A DNA stretch of 64,000 bases from Micrococcaceae bacterium Sec5.8. Its GTDB lineage: Bacteria; Actinomycetota; Actinomycetes; Actinomycetales; Micrococcaceae. The stretch is taken from the NCBI GenBank assembly GCA_039636775.1, contig CP143429.1:3162001-3226000 (forward strand), in the 5' to 3' direction. Positions within the stretch are counted from its first letter, which is position 1. The number at the start of each line of letters is the position of its first letter. The position numbers and the translations under genes are program-made. Below the pieces are notes generated by a model. The model was given only the letters and a program-made list of their open reading frames with translations, was not told the DNA's origin and ran no database searches. This document shows, in pieces, positions 1 through 8,472 of this stretch.

Positions 1-151
1 TTCCCTCCGGGTTCATCGCGACGTAGGGGGTTTTCCGGCCCACGACGTAGACCAGATCAAGGTGTGCGCCCTGGGCGCGGGCCATGGCGGAGGCCAGGGC
101 AACGGCGTCGGCGCCGCGGTCGCTGGGGGTGTAGCCAACTACGTATCGCAT
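1..151 (-). CDS. Universal stress protein, UspA family (partial, C-terminus outside window)
   Basis: Only the first 50 codons are present. The reading frame starts at an ATG at 151 and stays open to the window edge. The N-terminus (MRYVVGYTPSDRGADAVALA) is the first beta strand and helix of the Usp fold, followed by a second strand (HLDLVYVVGR), as in UspA nucleotide-binding proteins. The role is presumed cytoplasmic stress response. The ATP-binding glycine motif would lie in the missing part, so ATP binding cannot be judged. The 200 bp between this start and the divergent lipoprotein gene at 352 should hold both promoters; I see no clear operator there. Confidence 0.75.
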   Translation of the reverse strand, partial: MRYVVGYTPSDRGADAVALASAMARAQGAHLDLVYVVGRKTPYVAMNPEG

Positions 152-351
152 GTATGAACCCCTTATGGGTCTGGGGCAGAAGCCGGCCTTGCTCCGGGGA
201 TCCCGGGCGCCGTCGGCCGGTCTGCGTTCCTGCAGTGGTAGGAACGACTCTAGCCCAGCAGGGCGTGGAATTGGCCGTGACGGGTCGTGACTTTCGGCCC
301 TGAACAGGGCGATCGCCCGCGCCTACGCTTGCAGGGTCTAGGGAGCAGATC

Positions 352-1152
352 ATGAGCGCAATGAGCGGCGTAAAGATCCACGTCAGTGCACGGAACGCCG
401 GGGTGGGGATGCTGGCCCTGCTGCTGGCCCTCACCGCCTGTACGCCCTCCACCCCACAACCCGGCGGAACCAGCCAGCCTGCTGCCTCTCCCGCCTCTTC
501 TTCGGCCGCCCCTTCCACGACGTCGGCCCCTTCAGCGTCCGCCACCGTCCCGGCCGACTCCGACGGAACCGCACCACCGCAATCGGGCGACAAGGTGATC
601 TCCTCCAAAATCGTCCTGGACTGGACCTGGCCGGGCCCGGGGAACCCGTTCAAGGCCACGCATGAGAACCCGGTCCCGATTTCTCCGCCGCCGGCCGCAC
701 CCCTGCCCACGCTGTACGCGATCGGAGCCGGGAAGCACCCGGCGGACACGCCGCCCTACGACCAGCTGAGCTTCCGGTTCCAGGGCGGGTTCCCGGGCTA
801 CGACATCGAGTTTGTGCCCGAACTGATCGCCGATGGCAGCGGCCTGCCGGTTCCCATGCCGGGCACCGGGGCCATCCTCAAGGTGGCGTTCCGCGGCGCC
901 CAGGCGCACACGGCGGACGGCACCGCCAGCACAATCACCAGCACTCCCGCCCCGGCCATCGGCTACCCGGCCCTGACCAGCTACGCCGCGGCCGGGGACT
1001 TCGAGGGCATCCTCAGCTACGGGATCGGCGTCGGCCGGCCGGTGGGCACGGTACCGCAGACCAAGATGCGGGTTTACGAGGTCGAGAAGATCGAGGCGGG
1101 CCGGCACCTCTACGTGGTCGCGGTCCAGCTCGACACCACGCCCTGGAAATAG
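352..1152 (+). CDS. Secreted lipoprotein of unknown function
   Basis: A 266-residue protein I do not recognise. Its signal peptide has a hydrophobic core (MLALLLALTAC) ending in a lipobox with Cys30 as the lipidated residue, so it should be anchored on the outer face of the membrane. Residues 31-75 are a Ser/Thr/Pro/Ala-rich linker. A compact domain follows (about 85-266) containing repeated aromatic and Gly/Pro strands and a conserved-looking C-terminal end (MRVYEVEKIEAGRHLYVVAV). There is an alternative ATG three codons downstream. It stands alone and ends at a strong hairpin shared with the convergent gabT gene. Confidence 0.7.
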   Translation: MSAMSGVKIHVSARNAGVGMLALLLALTACTPSTPQPGGTSQPAASPASSSAAPSTTSAPSASATVPADSDGTAPPQSGDKVISSKIVLDWTWPGPGNPFKATHENPVPISPPPAAPLPTLYAIGAGKHPADTPPYDQLSFRFQGGFPGYDIEFVPELIADGSGLPVPMPGTGAILKVAFRGAQAHTADGTASTITSTPAPAIGYPALTSYAAAGDFEGILSYGIGVGRPVGTVPQTKMRVYEVEKIEAGRHLYVVAVQLDTTPWK

Positions 1153-1210
1153 CCCAGGAAATAGCCCTGGAAATAGCAGGTCAACGCAGCAGGACGCGGC
1201 GGCGCCACTT

Positions 1211-1254
1211 AACGCAGGAGAGCCACGGACGGCGGTCCGCGGCTCTCCTGCGTG
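1211..1254. terminator. Bidirectional hairpin between lipoprotein gene and gabT
   Basis: The arms aacgcaggagagcc and ggctctcctgcgt, extended inward by acggac/gtccgc, form a long stem of about 19 bp with a short GGCG loop. It sits midway between two convergent stop codons. There is only a short T-run on the plus side, so termination probably depends mostly on the stem. Confidence 0.75.
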
Positions 1255-1284
1255 TTTCAGATGTGGCTGGCCTGTCAGCTAATC

Positions 1285-2640
1285 TCAGGCGTTGGCCTTG
1301 ATGGCCGCGGCCAGGACCTGGAGGCCATCCAGCAGCAGCTCGTCGCTGATGACCAGCGGCGGGAGCAGCCGGATGACGTTGCCGTAGGTGCCGCAGGTGA
1401 GGATGATGACGCCCTCTTTGAGGCACGCGGCAGCGACGGCCTTGGTCAGCTCCGGGTTCGGCTCCTTGGAACCGGCCTGGACCAGTTCGATCGCGAGCAT
1501 GGCTCCGCGGCCACGGACGTCCCCGATGACGGGTTCTTCAGCGGCGAGTTCGCGCAGCTTGCCAAGGGCGAGTTCCTCGATGTGGCGGGCACGGGCGTTG
1601 AGGTCGTACTGCTCCATCGAGCCGATGGCGGCCAGCGCCGCGGCGCAGGCCACCGGGTTGCCGCCGTAAGTGCCGCCCAGACCGCCGGGGTGGACGGCGT
1701 CGAGCAGGTCGGCGCGGCCGGTGATGGCGGAGAGCGGCAAGCCGCCGGCGATTCCCTTGGCCATGGTGACGATGTCCGGGATGACACCCTCGTGGTTCAC
1801 GGCGAACCATTCACCGGTGCGGCAGAAGCCGGACTGCACTTCGTCGGCGATGAAGACGATGCCTTTGTCCTTGGCCCAGGCAGCCAGGGCCGGCAGGAAT
1901 CCCTCGGCGGGGACGATGAAGCCGCCCTCGCCCTGGATGGGTTCGATGATGATCGCGGCAACCGACTCGCCGCCGATCTGCTTCTCGATCATGGTGATGG
2001 CGCGCTTGGCGGCCTCGGCCCCGGTGATCTCCGGGTTTTCCTCGCGGAACGGGTAGCTCATCGGCATCCGGTAGACCTCCGGGGCGAACGGGCCGAAGTT
2101 GGTCTTGTACGGCATGGCCTTGGCGGTCAGCGCCATGGTCAGGTTGGTCCGGCCGTGGTACGCGTGGTCGAAGGCGACGACGGCGTCACGGCCGGTGGCG
2201 AGCCGGGCCACTTTGACGGCGTTTTCCACGGCTTCGGCGCCGGAGTTGAACAGCACCGTGCGCTTCTCGTGGTCGCCGGGGGTCAGCCGGTTCAGCTGCT
2301 CGGCGACGGCGACATAGCCTTCGTAGGGCGTGACCATGAAGCAGGTGTGGGTGAAGTGCTCCACCGCTTCCTTGACCGCGCCGACGACGGCGGGGTCGGA
2401 CGCGCCGACGGAAGTCACGGCGATGCCGGCGCCGAGGTCGATGAACGAGTTGCCGTCGACGTCGTGGATGATGCCGCCGTCGGCGTCGGCGACATAGACG
2501 GGAACGCTGGACGCGACGCCGGCGGCGACGACGGCCTTGCGGCGCTCGGTCAGCGCGATGGACTTCGGTCCCGGGAAATCGGCCGTAATCCGGCGCTTCT
2601 GCTCGAGACGGTAGGTGATGTCATGGGCGGTGGTGGTCAT
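1285..2640 (-). CDS. gabT: 4-aminobutyrate aminotransferase
   Basis: A class III PLP-dependent aminotransferase of 451 residues, the normal length. It converts GABA and 2-oxoglutarate to succinate semialdehyde and glutamate. Visible motifs are the phosphate-binding NSGAEAVENAVKVAR region, the cofactor-contacting aspartate in FIADEVQSGFCRTG and the Schiff-base lysine in MAKGIAGGLPLSAITG. It lies 31 bp downstream of an aldehyde dehydrogenase gene on the same strand and opposite a PucR-type regulator, which fits putrescine or GABA catabolism. No succinate-semialdehyde dehydrogenase is obvious next to it, so that step is probably encoded elsewhere. Confidence 0.92.
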   Translation of the reverse strand: MTTTAHDITYRLEQKRRITADFPGPKSIALTERRKAVVAAGVASSVPVYVADADGGIIHDVDGNSFIDLGAGIAVTSVGASDPAVVGAVKEAVEHFTHTCFMVTPYEGYVAVAEQLNRLTPGDHEKRTVLFNSGAEAVENAVKVARLATGRDAVVAFDHAYHGRTNLTMALTAKAMPYKTNFGPFAPEVYRMPMSYPFREENPEITGAEAAKRAITMIEKQIGGESVAAIIIEPIQGEGGFIVPAEGFLPALAAWAKDKGIVFIADEVQSGFCRTGEWFAVNHEGVIPDIVTMAKGIAGGLPLSAITGRADLLDAVHPGGLGGTYGGNPVACAAALAAIGSMEQYDLNARARHIEELALGKLRELAAEEPVIGDVRGRGAMLAIELVQAGSKEPNPELTKAVAAACLKEGVIILTCGTYGNVIRLLPPLVISDELLLDGLQVLAAAIKANA

Positions 2641-2671
2641 GGGAATACCTTTCTAAGCGGGGAGGGGGCTG

Positions 2672-4111
2672 CTACGCGTCGAGCGCGCTCATGACGTGCT
2701 TGATCCGGGTGTAGTCCTCCACGCCATACATGGACAGGTCCTTGCCGTAGCCGGACTGCTTGAAGCCTCCGTGCGGCATCTCGGCGGTCAGGAGAATGTG
2801 CGTGTTGATCCAGACGGCGCCGAAGTCCAGGTCCCGGCTCAGGCGCATCGCGGTGCCGTGGTTGGTGGTCCAGACGCTGGAGGCGAGGGCGTAGTCGACG
2901 TCGTTGGCCAGTTCCACGGCTTCTTCCTCGGTGCTGAACTTCTGCACCGTGATGACCGGGCCGAAGGTTTCCTTCTGCACGATGTCATCGCTTTGCTTGG
3001 CGCCGCTGACAATGGTGGGTTCGAAGAAGAACCCCCTCTCCCCGGCCTGGTGGCCGCCGGTCTCGATCCGGCAGTTCGCCGGAAGCGACTCCACCAGGGA
3101 CTTGACCTGGTTGAAGTGGTTGACGTTGTTCAGCGGGCCGAAGTAGTTGTCCTCGTCGTTCTGCGAACCGGTGCGCAGCGTTTCAGTGTGCTCCACAAGG
3201 GCTTCGACGAGGGCGTCGTAGGCGGTGTCCTGGACCAGCACCCGGGCGATCGCGGTGCAGTCCTGGCCAGCGTTGAAGAAGGCGAACTCGGCGATGGCCG
3301 CGGCGCTCTTCTTGATGTCGGCGTCGGCGAACACCACGGCGGGGGCCTTGCCGCCGAGCTCCAGGTGGGCGCGCTTGAGGCCCTTTGCGGCGCCGGAGGC
3401 GACGGCGATGCCGGCCCGGACCGAGCCGGTGATGGAGACAAGGCCCGGAACCTTGTGGTCCACCATCATGGCGCCGGTCTCGCCGGTGCCGAGGACGACG
3501 TTGAGCACGCCGGCCGGGAAGATGCCGCCGGCGAGGCGGGCCAGGACCAGCGTGGATTCCGGAGTGGTGTCCGAGGGCTTGAGAACGATGGTGTTGCCCG
3601 CGGCCAGGGCCGGGCCGATCTTCCAGATGGCCATCAGGAACGGGTAGTTCCAGGGGGCCACCTGTGCGACGACCCCGATCGGTTCGCGCCGGACGTAGGA
3701 GGTGTGGCCCTCGAAGTACTCTCCGGCGGACTTGCCCTCCAGGATCCGGGCGGCGCCGGCGAAGAAGCGCAGCTGGTCGGCCCCGGCAGCCACTTCCTCG
3801 GAGGCGATCAGCGAGCGCACCTGGCCGGTGTTCCGGTGCTGGGCCTCGACGAGTTCATCGCTGTTGGCCTCGACGGCGTCGGCGAGCTTGAGCAGCATCA
3901 GCTGGCGCTGCGCCGGCGTGGTGTGTTTCCAGCTTTTGAAGGCGTCCTTCGCGGCGGTCATGGCGGCGTCGACGTCGGCCTGCACCGAAACGGGCGACTG
4001 CGCAACGACGTCGCCGGTGGCGGGGTTCACGATCTCCAGAACGGCGGTTCCGGCGGGAGTGACGAACTCGCCGTTGATGAAGTTTTGCAAGGTTTGAACC
4101 ACGGTGTACAA
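2672..4111 (-). CDS. NAD(P)-dependent aldehyde dehydrogenase, probably gamma-aminobutyraldehyde dehydrogenase
   Basis: A 479-residue ALDH-superfamily protein. The catalytic cysteine is in FFNAGQDCTAIARV, the general-base glutamate in LELGGKAP, and the cofactor and oxyanion region in VAPWNYPF. The C-terminal EMPHGGFKQSGYGKDLS followed by EDYT and KHVM is typical of the PatD/YdcW aminobutyraldehyde group rather than of succinate-semialdehyde dehydrogenase. Together with gabT it would convert 4-aminobutanal to GABA and then to succinate semialdehyde. The substrate is inferred from similarity and context. About 140 bp separate its start from the divergent PucR gene, and the promoter should lie there. 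Confidence 0.82.
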   Translation of the reverse strand: MYTVVQTLQNFINGEFVTPAGTAVLEIVNPATGDVVAQSPVSVQADVDAAMTAAKDAFKSWKHTTPAQRQLMLLKLADAVEANSDELVEAQHRNTGQVRSLIASEEVAAGADQLRFFAGAARILEGKSAGEYFEGHTSYVRREPIGVVAQVAPWNYPFLMAIWKIGPALAAGNTIVLKPSDTTPESTLVLARLAGGIFPAGVLNVVLGTGETGAMMVDHKVPGLVSITGSVRAGIAVASGAAKGLKRAHLELGGKAPAVVFADADIKKSAAAIAEFAFFNAGQDCTAIARVLVQDTAYDALVEALVEHTETLRTGSQNDEDNYFGPLNNVNHFNQVKSLVESLPANCRIETGGHQAGERGFFFEPTIVSGAKQSDDIVQKETFGPVITVQKFSTEEEAVELANDVDYALASSVWTTNHGTAMRLSRDLDFGAVWINTHILLTAEMPHGGFKQSGYGKDLSMYGVEDYTRIKHVMSALDA

Positions 4112-4249
4112 CCTCTTTCGCGCTGAAAAGGACCCAATGAGACTGCACCGAGCCTATGCCAGCCGGTCAAGCGCGGGGAATAGCCACCTGCACACCGGCT
4201 GCGCGTCGTTTTAGTGCGCTTGACCAGCCCCCGCCGTTATCCTGATGGC

Positions 4250-5692
4250 ATGGCCATTTCACTCGCTGCCCTGCTGGGGGTAGCGTCCCTCAAGCTCACC
4301 AAGGCCGGCCTTGCCGAGACCACGTGGCACCAGGACATTCTCTGGGTGGCCGTCACAGAACAGGAGGACCCGCAGCGGTTCCTGAACGGCGGGGAACTGA
4401 TCCTCACCACCGGGATGCGGCTCAAAAGCGCCCCCGAACAGCGGCGCTTCGTCCGCCAGGTCCAGCGCGCCGGGGCGGTGGGAATTGGATTCGGGGTCGG
4501 GTTGACGCACGACGGCGTGCCGCCGGCACTTCTTGCCGAGGCCAACCGTTGGGGACTGCCGGTAGTGGAGGTCCCGTACGAGACGCCCTTTATCGCGATC
4601 GGCAAGCTCGTCGCTGACGCCCAGTCAACGGACCACTTCACCAAGCTGGAACGGCTCATCGCCGGGCACCAGATCCTGGCCCGCGCACTCCTCACCGGCG
4701 GCGGCCTCGCCGAGCTTCTCAAGCACCTCGGCTCCATGCTGCGGACGGAGATCGTACTGACCCAGTTCACCGCCCAGCTCTACAGCAGCCTCCCCGGCCA
4801 TCCGGCGCCCACCACCGAGGACTGGGTATCTTTCCCCATTCCCACCGGCCGCCGCGATGCGTGCACCCTGTGGGTGAAGCAGCCCTTCGAGGACTCGGGG
4901 ATAGTGGGCTACGCCCAGAACCTGATCAGCGTGGAGCTCAACAACATGGTCAAACAGCGGCAGGCCCAGCGGACCCTGGCCGGTCAGGTCCTGGAGGACG
5001 TCATCCACGGAACCCTGGAGGCCAGCGAGTCCGCCCGGCGGCTCGCCGGCATCGGCATCACCAGCACCCGCAGGAACGTGGTCCTGCTGGCTGAATCCGG
5101 TGCACATGCCAAGCAGCTGGAGACCTCCTCCCTGCCGCAGCCGCTCGATCATGCGGTGACCGCCGTCGTCGGGAAGGACCTTGTAGCGGTAGTCCCCGAC
5201 GACGGCAACGGCGCCGGCGCGCTTGCCCGGAGTCTGAGCGATCACTTGGCCGAGGCCGGGATCCACGCCACGATCGGAATTGGCGGCGCCTATACAAAGC
5301 CGAACGGACTGCGCTGGAGCTATTTCGAGGCCCGCGAGGCGGCAAGCCACGGACTGCCCGTGAACGAACCCGAACGGCTGAGCCTGACTTCGCTGCTGCT
5401 GGCCAGTGAGGACGTGCCGCTGGCGGATATGGCGAACGAGTCGCTCAATCCGCTCCGGACCTTTGACGCCACCCATGGAGCCGAGCTGCTCACGACGCTT
5501 GAGAGCTATTTGAACAACAACGGCTCCGTCGCCGCCGTGGCCGAAGAACTCACCCTGCACCGGAACACGGTCCGCTACCGCCTGGCCCAAGTCACCGAAC
5601 TCACCGGCTACGACCCCGCCCAGACCTCGGACCGGGTCCAGCTCTGGCTGGCGCTCGCCGTGCAGCGCCTGAGTGCCCGGCACCCGCACTGA
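4250..5692 (+). CDS. PucR-family transcriptional regulator
   Basis: 480 residues from the ATG at 4250, which opens directly into the PucR N-terminal domain (MAISLAALLGVASLKLTKAG). An upstream in-frame GTG at 4214 is less likely. Order of parts: N-terminal PucR ligand domain (about 5-125), a central GGDEF-like CdaR domain, and a C-terminal helix-turn-helix (about residues 415-475) containing NNGSVAAVAEELTLHRNTVR, the signature of PucR/CdaR regulators. It is divergent from the aminobutyraldehyde dehydrogenase-gabT pair, so it is most likely their activator and responds to GABA or a related amine. That pairing is inference. Confidence 0.87.
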   Translation: MAISLAALLGVASLKLTKAGLAETTWHQDILWVAVTEQEDPQRFLNGGELILTTGMRLKSAPEQRRFVRQVQRAGAVGIGFGVGLTHDGVPPALLAEANRWGLPVVEVPYETPFIAIGKLVADAQSTDHFTKLERLIAGHQILARALLTGGGLAELLKHLGSMLRTEIVLTQFTAQLYSSLPGHPAPTTEDWVSFPIPTGRRDACTLWVKQPFEDSGIVGYAQNLISVELNNMVKQRQAQRTLAGQVLEDVIHGTLEASESARRLAGIGITSTRRNVVLLAESGAHAKQLETSSLPQPLDHAVTAVVGKDLVAVVPDDGNGAGALARSLSDHLAEAGIHATIGIGGAYTKPNGLRWSYFEAREAASHGLPVNEPERLSLTSLLLASEDVPLADMANESLNPLRTFDATHGAELLTTLESYLNNNGSVAAVAEELTLHRNTVRYRLAQVTELTGYDPAQTSDRVQLWLALAVQRLSARHPH

Positions 5693-5745
5693 CGTGAACC
5701 TTGGTGGCGGAGACATGCGCCACTAAAGGTCGGGCCGCAAACGTC

Positions 5746-5760
5746 AAACGTCTAACGTTT
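5746..5760. promoter_or_regulatory. Palindromic operator upstream of the MFS-GntR operon
   Basis: AAACGT-CTA-ACGTTT is a perfect 6-3-6 inverted repeat ending 4 bp before the ATG at 5765. A further direct AAACGT half-site lies at 5739-5744. The downstream operon ends with a GntR regulator gene, so this is a likely autoregulatory site. It is not the TNGTNNNACNA form seen for many FadR-type regulators. Confidence 0.6.
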
Positions 5761-5764
5761 AGGG

Positions 5765-7018
5765 ATGGCTAGCAGCACGGCGACGTCCGCCCTTCCCGAA
5801 ACAGAACCACCCGCCGTCGTGCGCACACCCCGCGGCGTCGTCGTTGCCGGCGTCGTCGCGATCGTGCTGATCGGCCTCAACCTGCGCGCCGGCATCACCG
5901 GGGCCTCCGCACTCCTGCATGACCTGCAGGCCGTGCTGGGGTACGGGCCCCTCATCGCCGCCATCATCCCCTCCATTCCCACACTGTGCTTCGCGGTGGC
6001 CGGTGCCGCGACATCGTGGCTCACCCGGGTCCTGGGGCTGGAGAAAGCGATCCTGCTCTCCCTGGTGCTGCTCGCGGCCGGGTTGCTGGTCCGCGGCATT
6101 CCGTCCACGGGCATGCTGCTGGCAGGCACCGTCATCGGGATGTCCGGGCTGGCTATCTGCAACGTGGCCATGCCGTCCTTCATCAGGGTGCACTTCGCCG
6201 ACCGGACGTCGCTGATGACCGCCCTGTACACCGTGACCATGACCACGGGCGCCACGGTGGTCGCGGTGCTGATCGTTCCCGTCGCCCAGCAGCTCGGCTC
6301 CCCCTCCGCCGGGGTGGGTGCGATCGGCTTCCTGGCCCTCGGCGCTTGCCTCGGATTCCTGCCCATCGCCCTGCATGCCCACCGGAACGCCCCCGCCGTC
6401 AAGGCCGGCAGGGTGTCCCCCTGGCCGTTGCTGCGGACCCGCGCCGGCCTGCTGATCACCCTCGGGTTCACCGTCCAGGCCCTGCTGGCATATTCGGTCC
6501 TGAGCTGGTTCCCTTACATGCTGGTCACCCTGGGCCTCTCCGCTTCCGAAAGCGGCCTGATGTTTGGCCTGATGCAGCTCGTCTCCGTCCCGGCCGGCAT
6601 GGTGCTGGTCGCGATCGGCTCACGCCCGCGGAGGCAACGCACCGCCTTTTACCTGGCCACACTGACCATGGCTGCGGGCGTCCTGGCAATGCTGGTCCTG
6701 CCGGCCGCGTGGGCGCCGCTGATGGCGGTGCTGCTTGGTCTCGGGCTGGGCATCTTCCCGCTGGTCATGGTGATGATCAGCCGCAGCGGCCGCACCACCG
6801 CCGAAACCACGGCAATGTCCACCGTCGCGCAATCCGCCGGCTACCTGCTGGCAACGCTCGGCCCGTTCGGCATGGGGCTGCTGCACAGTGCCACGGACGC
6901 CTGGACCCTGCCGTTGCTCCTGCTGCTGGCCGTGGCCGTGGGCCAGATCGCCGTCGGCCATCTGTTGACTGCCAGGCCTCCAGCCGCCGCCCCGGCAGCG
7001 GCCCGGGCAGGCCGGTGA
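5765..7018 (+). CDS. MFS transporter, CynX/NimT family
   Basis: A 417-residue polytopic membrane protein with about twelve hydrophobic segments. It has the loop LIGLNLRAGITGASALL after the first helix that is typical of CynX/NimT/YeaN proteins (cyanate or 2-nitroimidazole transporters and relatives). The C-terminus is a short Ala/Pro/Arg tail. The GTG of the next gene overlaps its TGA stop, so the two are translationally coupled. The substrate cannot be inferred. Regulation by the adjacent GntR protein through the palindrome just upstream is likely. Confidence 0.85.
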   Translation: MASSTATSALPETEPPAVVRTPRGVVVAGVVAIVLIGLNLRAGITGASALLHDLQAVLGYGPLIAAIIPSIPTLCFAVAGAATSWLTRVLGLEKAILLSLVLLAAGLLVRGIPSTGMLLAGTVIGMSGLAICNVAMPSFIRVHFADRTSLMTALYTVTMTTGATVVAVLIVPVAQQLGSPSAGVGAIGFLALGACLGFLPIALHAHRNAPAVKAGRVSPWPLLRTRAGLLITLGFTVQALLAYSVLSWFPYMLVTLGLSASESGLMFGLMQLVSVPAGMVLVAIGSRPRRQRTAFYLATLTMAAGVLAMLVLPAAWAPLMAVLLGLGLGIFPLVMVMISRSGRTTAETTAMSTVAQSAGYLLATLGPFGMGLLHSATDAWTLPLLLLLAVAVGQIAVGHLLTARPPAAAPAAARAGR

Positions 7019-7698
7019 TTAACACCGCTGCGCCGCACCGGCCGCCCCTGGTGGAGGAGGTCACCGCCACGCTGCGTGAGCTGATCCACTCCGGCACCTG
7101 GCCGATGCAGGAGCGGATCCCGGCCGAACCCGAACTTATGGCCATGCTGGGCGTCTCGCGGGGCACCCTGCGCGAGGCCGTCAAAGCCCTCGCCCACAGC
7201 GGCATGTTGGAGGTCCGGCGCGGCGACGGCACCTATGTCCGCGCCACCAGCGAGATCTCCGGCACCGCCCAGCGCCTGTACCGGGACCACTCGCAGGTCC
7301 ACATCCTTGAGGTCCGCGTTGGCTTGGACACCCAGTCGGCCCGGCTTGCCGCCCGCCACGCCACCGCCCTCGACATCGAGGCGATGCGCGGCCTGCTGGC
7401 GGAACGCCGTCTGGCGTGGGAGGCCGGGGACCATGCCGGCTGGGCCCGGGCGGACTGGGGCTTCCATGCGTCCGTGGCGCAGGCCTCGGGCAATCCGCTG
7501 CTGCACGAGCTCTACTCCAGCTTCGGCACCCTCTTCCATGCAGACCTGCTCCGCCGGCAGCAGCGGGGCGGCTTCAATGGGCTCCCGCCCGAAGGCCACG
7601 ACCAGCTCGTGGACGCCATCGCCGAACGCAACGAACTGGCCGCCGTCGACAGCGTGCAGCGGAACCTGAACTCCTGCGCGGAATGGCTGCAGCGCTAA
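7015..7698 (+). CDS. GntR-family regulator, FadR/FCD subfamily
   Basis: 227 residues starting at a GTG that shares four bases with the MFS stop codon. The N-terminal winged helix (about 8-75) contains RIPAEPELMAMLGVSRGTLR and a wing ending RRGDGTYV. The C-terminal all-helical FCD domain (about 90-220) carries the spaced acidic and histidine residues of the metal site (for example WGFHASVAQASGN). It should repress the MFS gene and itself and release DNA on binding the transported compound. A longer open frame extends upstream through the MFS gene, but it is an overlapping-frame artefact and the domain begins here. Confidence 0.88.
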   Translation: MINTAAPHRPPLVEEVTATLRELIHSGTWPMQERIPAEPELMAMLGVSRGTLREAVKALAHSGMLEVRRGDGTYVRATSEISGTAQRLYRDHSQVHILEVRVGLDTQSARLAARHATALDIEAMRGLLAERRLAWEAGDHAGWARADWGFHASVAQASGNPLLHELYSSFGTLFHADLLRRQQRGGFNGLPPEGHDQLVDAIAERNELAAVDSVQRNLNSCAEWLQR

Positions 7699-7714
7699 CC
7701 CGCCAGGACACAAC

Positions 7715-7758
7715 AAAGGCCTCCGCTCCGGGACGGAAGTTCCGGAGCGGAGGCCTTT
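7715..7758. terminator. Bidirectional terminator
   Basis: A near-perfect inverted repeat AAAGGCCTCCGCTCCGG / TCCGGAGCGGAGGCCTTT with an A-run on one side and a T-run on the other. It lies between the stop of the GntR gene and the convergent hypothetical gene, so it can serve both strands. Confidence 0.88.
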
Positions 7759-7801
7759 GAGGTTGCTGGACTCTTCAGCGAGTCAGCGTTCCTGCACAGG
7801 T

Positions 7802-8338
7802 TTAGCGCTTGAGGCCCTTCAGGACGTTCTTGGGACGCTGCATTTCACCGTGCTTGGCGCCGAGGACGATGACCCAGCCGGCAAAGACCGGAATGGCCCA
7901 CTGCAGGATTTTCAGCTGCTGCTGCGCCGAGCGGAGCTCGTCGGAGGCGCCGGGCTTGGGCTCGGTGGCACCCGCGCCGCCCTGGCCGGCCAGCTTGTCC
8001 ACTTTGGCGCCCTGCAGACCCGCGTACAGGCTCACGCCGGCACCTGCCAGGGTAACGATGGACTTATAGATGCTGAGGCGGGTAACGCCGTCCTGCTTGG
8101 CCATGCGGCCTTTGTTTTCCCACATGATGGCGAGCCCGGACACCAGGTGCGCACCGAATGCCGCGGTCTGGTACGGGGCCCACTTCTTCCAGCCAAGGCT
8201 GGAAAGCCGCGTGCGTTCGGCCGGATCTTTCGCTTCTGCGCTCGCACCGTTCAGTCCGATGGCACCCATCAGCGAGCCGCCGAACCAGGCGCCTGCCGTC
8301 AGGTCGTGGATGGATCGGGCAACAAGATTACCTGCCAT
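7802..8338 (-). CDS. Hypothetical membrane protein
   Basis: 178 residues from the ATG at 8338 (MAGNLVARSIHDLTAGAWFG). An upstream GTG-type extension is unlikely. I do not recognise the family. There are three or four hydrophobic segments: one near residues 15-30, one around 68-82, one around 100-118 and one near 148-165 (ILQWAIPVFAGWVIVLGAKHG). Gly/Ala/Pro-rich sequence lies before the last segment. The C-terminus is basic. It is divergent from a DUF1206 gene and shares with it a palindromic promoter region, so co-regulation is likely. Confidence 0.7.
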   Translation of the reverse strand: MAGNLVARSIHDLTAGAWFGGSLMGAIGLNGASAEAKDPAERTRLSSLGWKKWAPYQTAAFGAHLVSGLAIMWENKGRMAKQDGVTRLSIYKSIVTLAGAGVSLYAGLQGAKVDKLAGQGGAGATEPKPGASDELRSAQQQLKILQWAIPVFAGWVIVLGAKHGEMQRPKNVLKGLKR

Positions 8339-8406
8339 GGTGAGCTTCCTATCGTCAAAGGTCGAATCCGAAACTGTTGCGGCCAGCGAGGCCACGTCCA
8401 ACTATA

Positions 8407-8420
8407 GTAAGCACACTTAC
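8407..8420. promoter_or_regulatory. Palindromic operator in a divergent promoter region
   Basis: GTAAG-CACA-CTTAC is a perfect 5-4-5 inverted repeat lying 69 bp from the minus-strand start (8338) and 53 bp from the plus-strand start (8473). -10-like sequences overlap it on both strands (TATAGT on plus, TACTAT on minus). A protein binding here could control both membrane-protein genes. The regulator is unknown. Confidence 0.5.
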
Positions 8421-8472
8421 GAAAAAGGTGATAGTCCACAATCAGCCCCCGGCCTTCCGTAGAATCGTTGCC

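Noticed and set aside
1252..2694. 480-codon plus-strand open frame opposite gabT
   Set aside because: Mirror frame caused by high GC at third positions; the encoded sequence has no recognisable domain, while the minus strand encodes a complete GabT. The same holds for the long frames opposite fprA (10574-11956), cysN (17332-18702), sirA (20479-22149), menJ/menG (26023-27999), menD (33858-35636), argS (35684-37393) and phoX (39360-41558).
5986..7014. N-terminal extension of the GntR frame through the MFS gene
   Set aside because: This part is an overlapping frame of the MFS transporter with arginine/proline-rich nonsense. The GntR domain begins right after the GTG at 7015.
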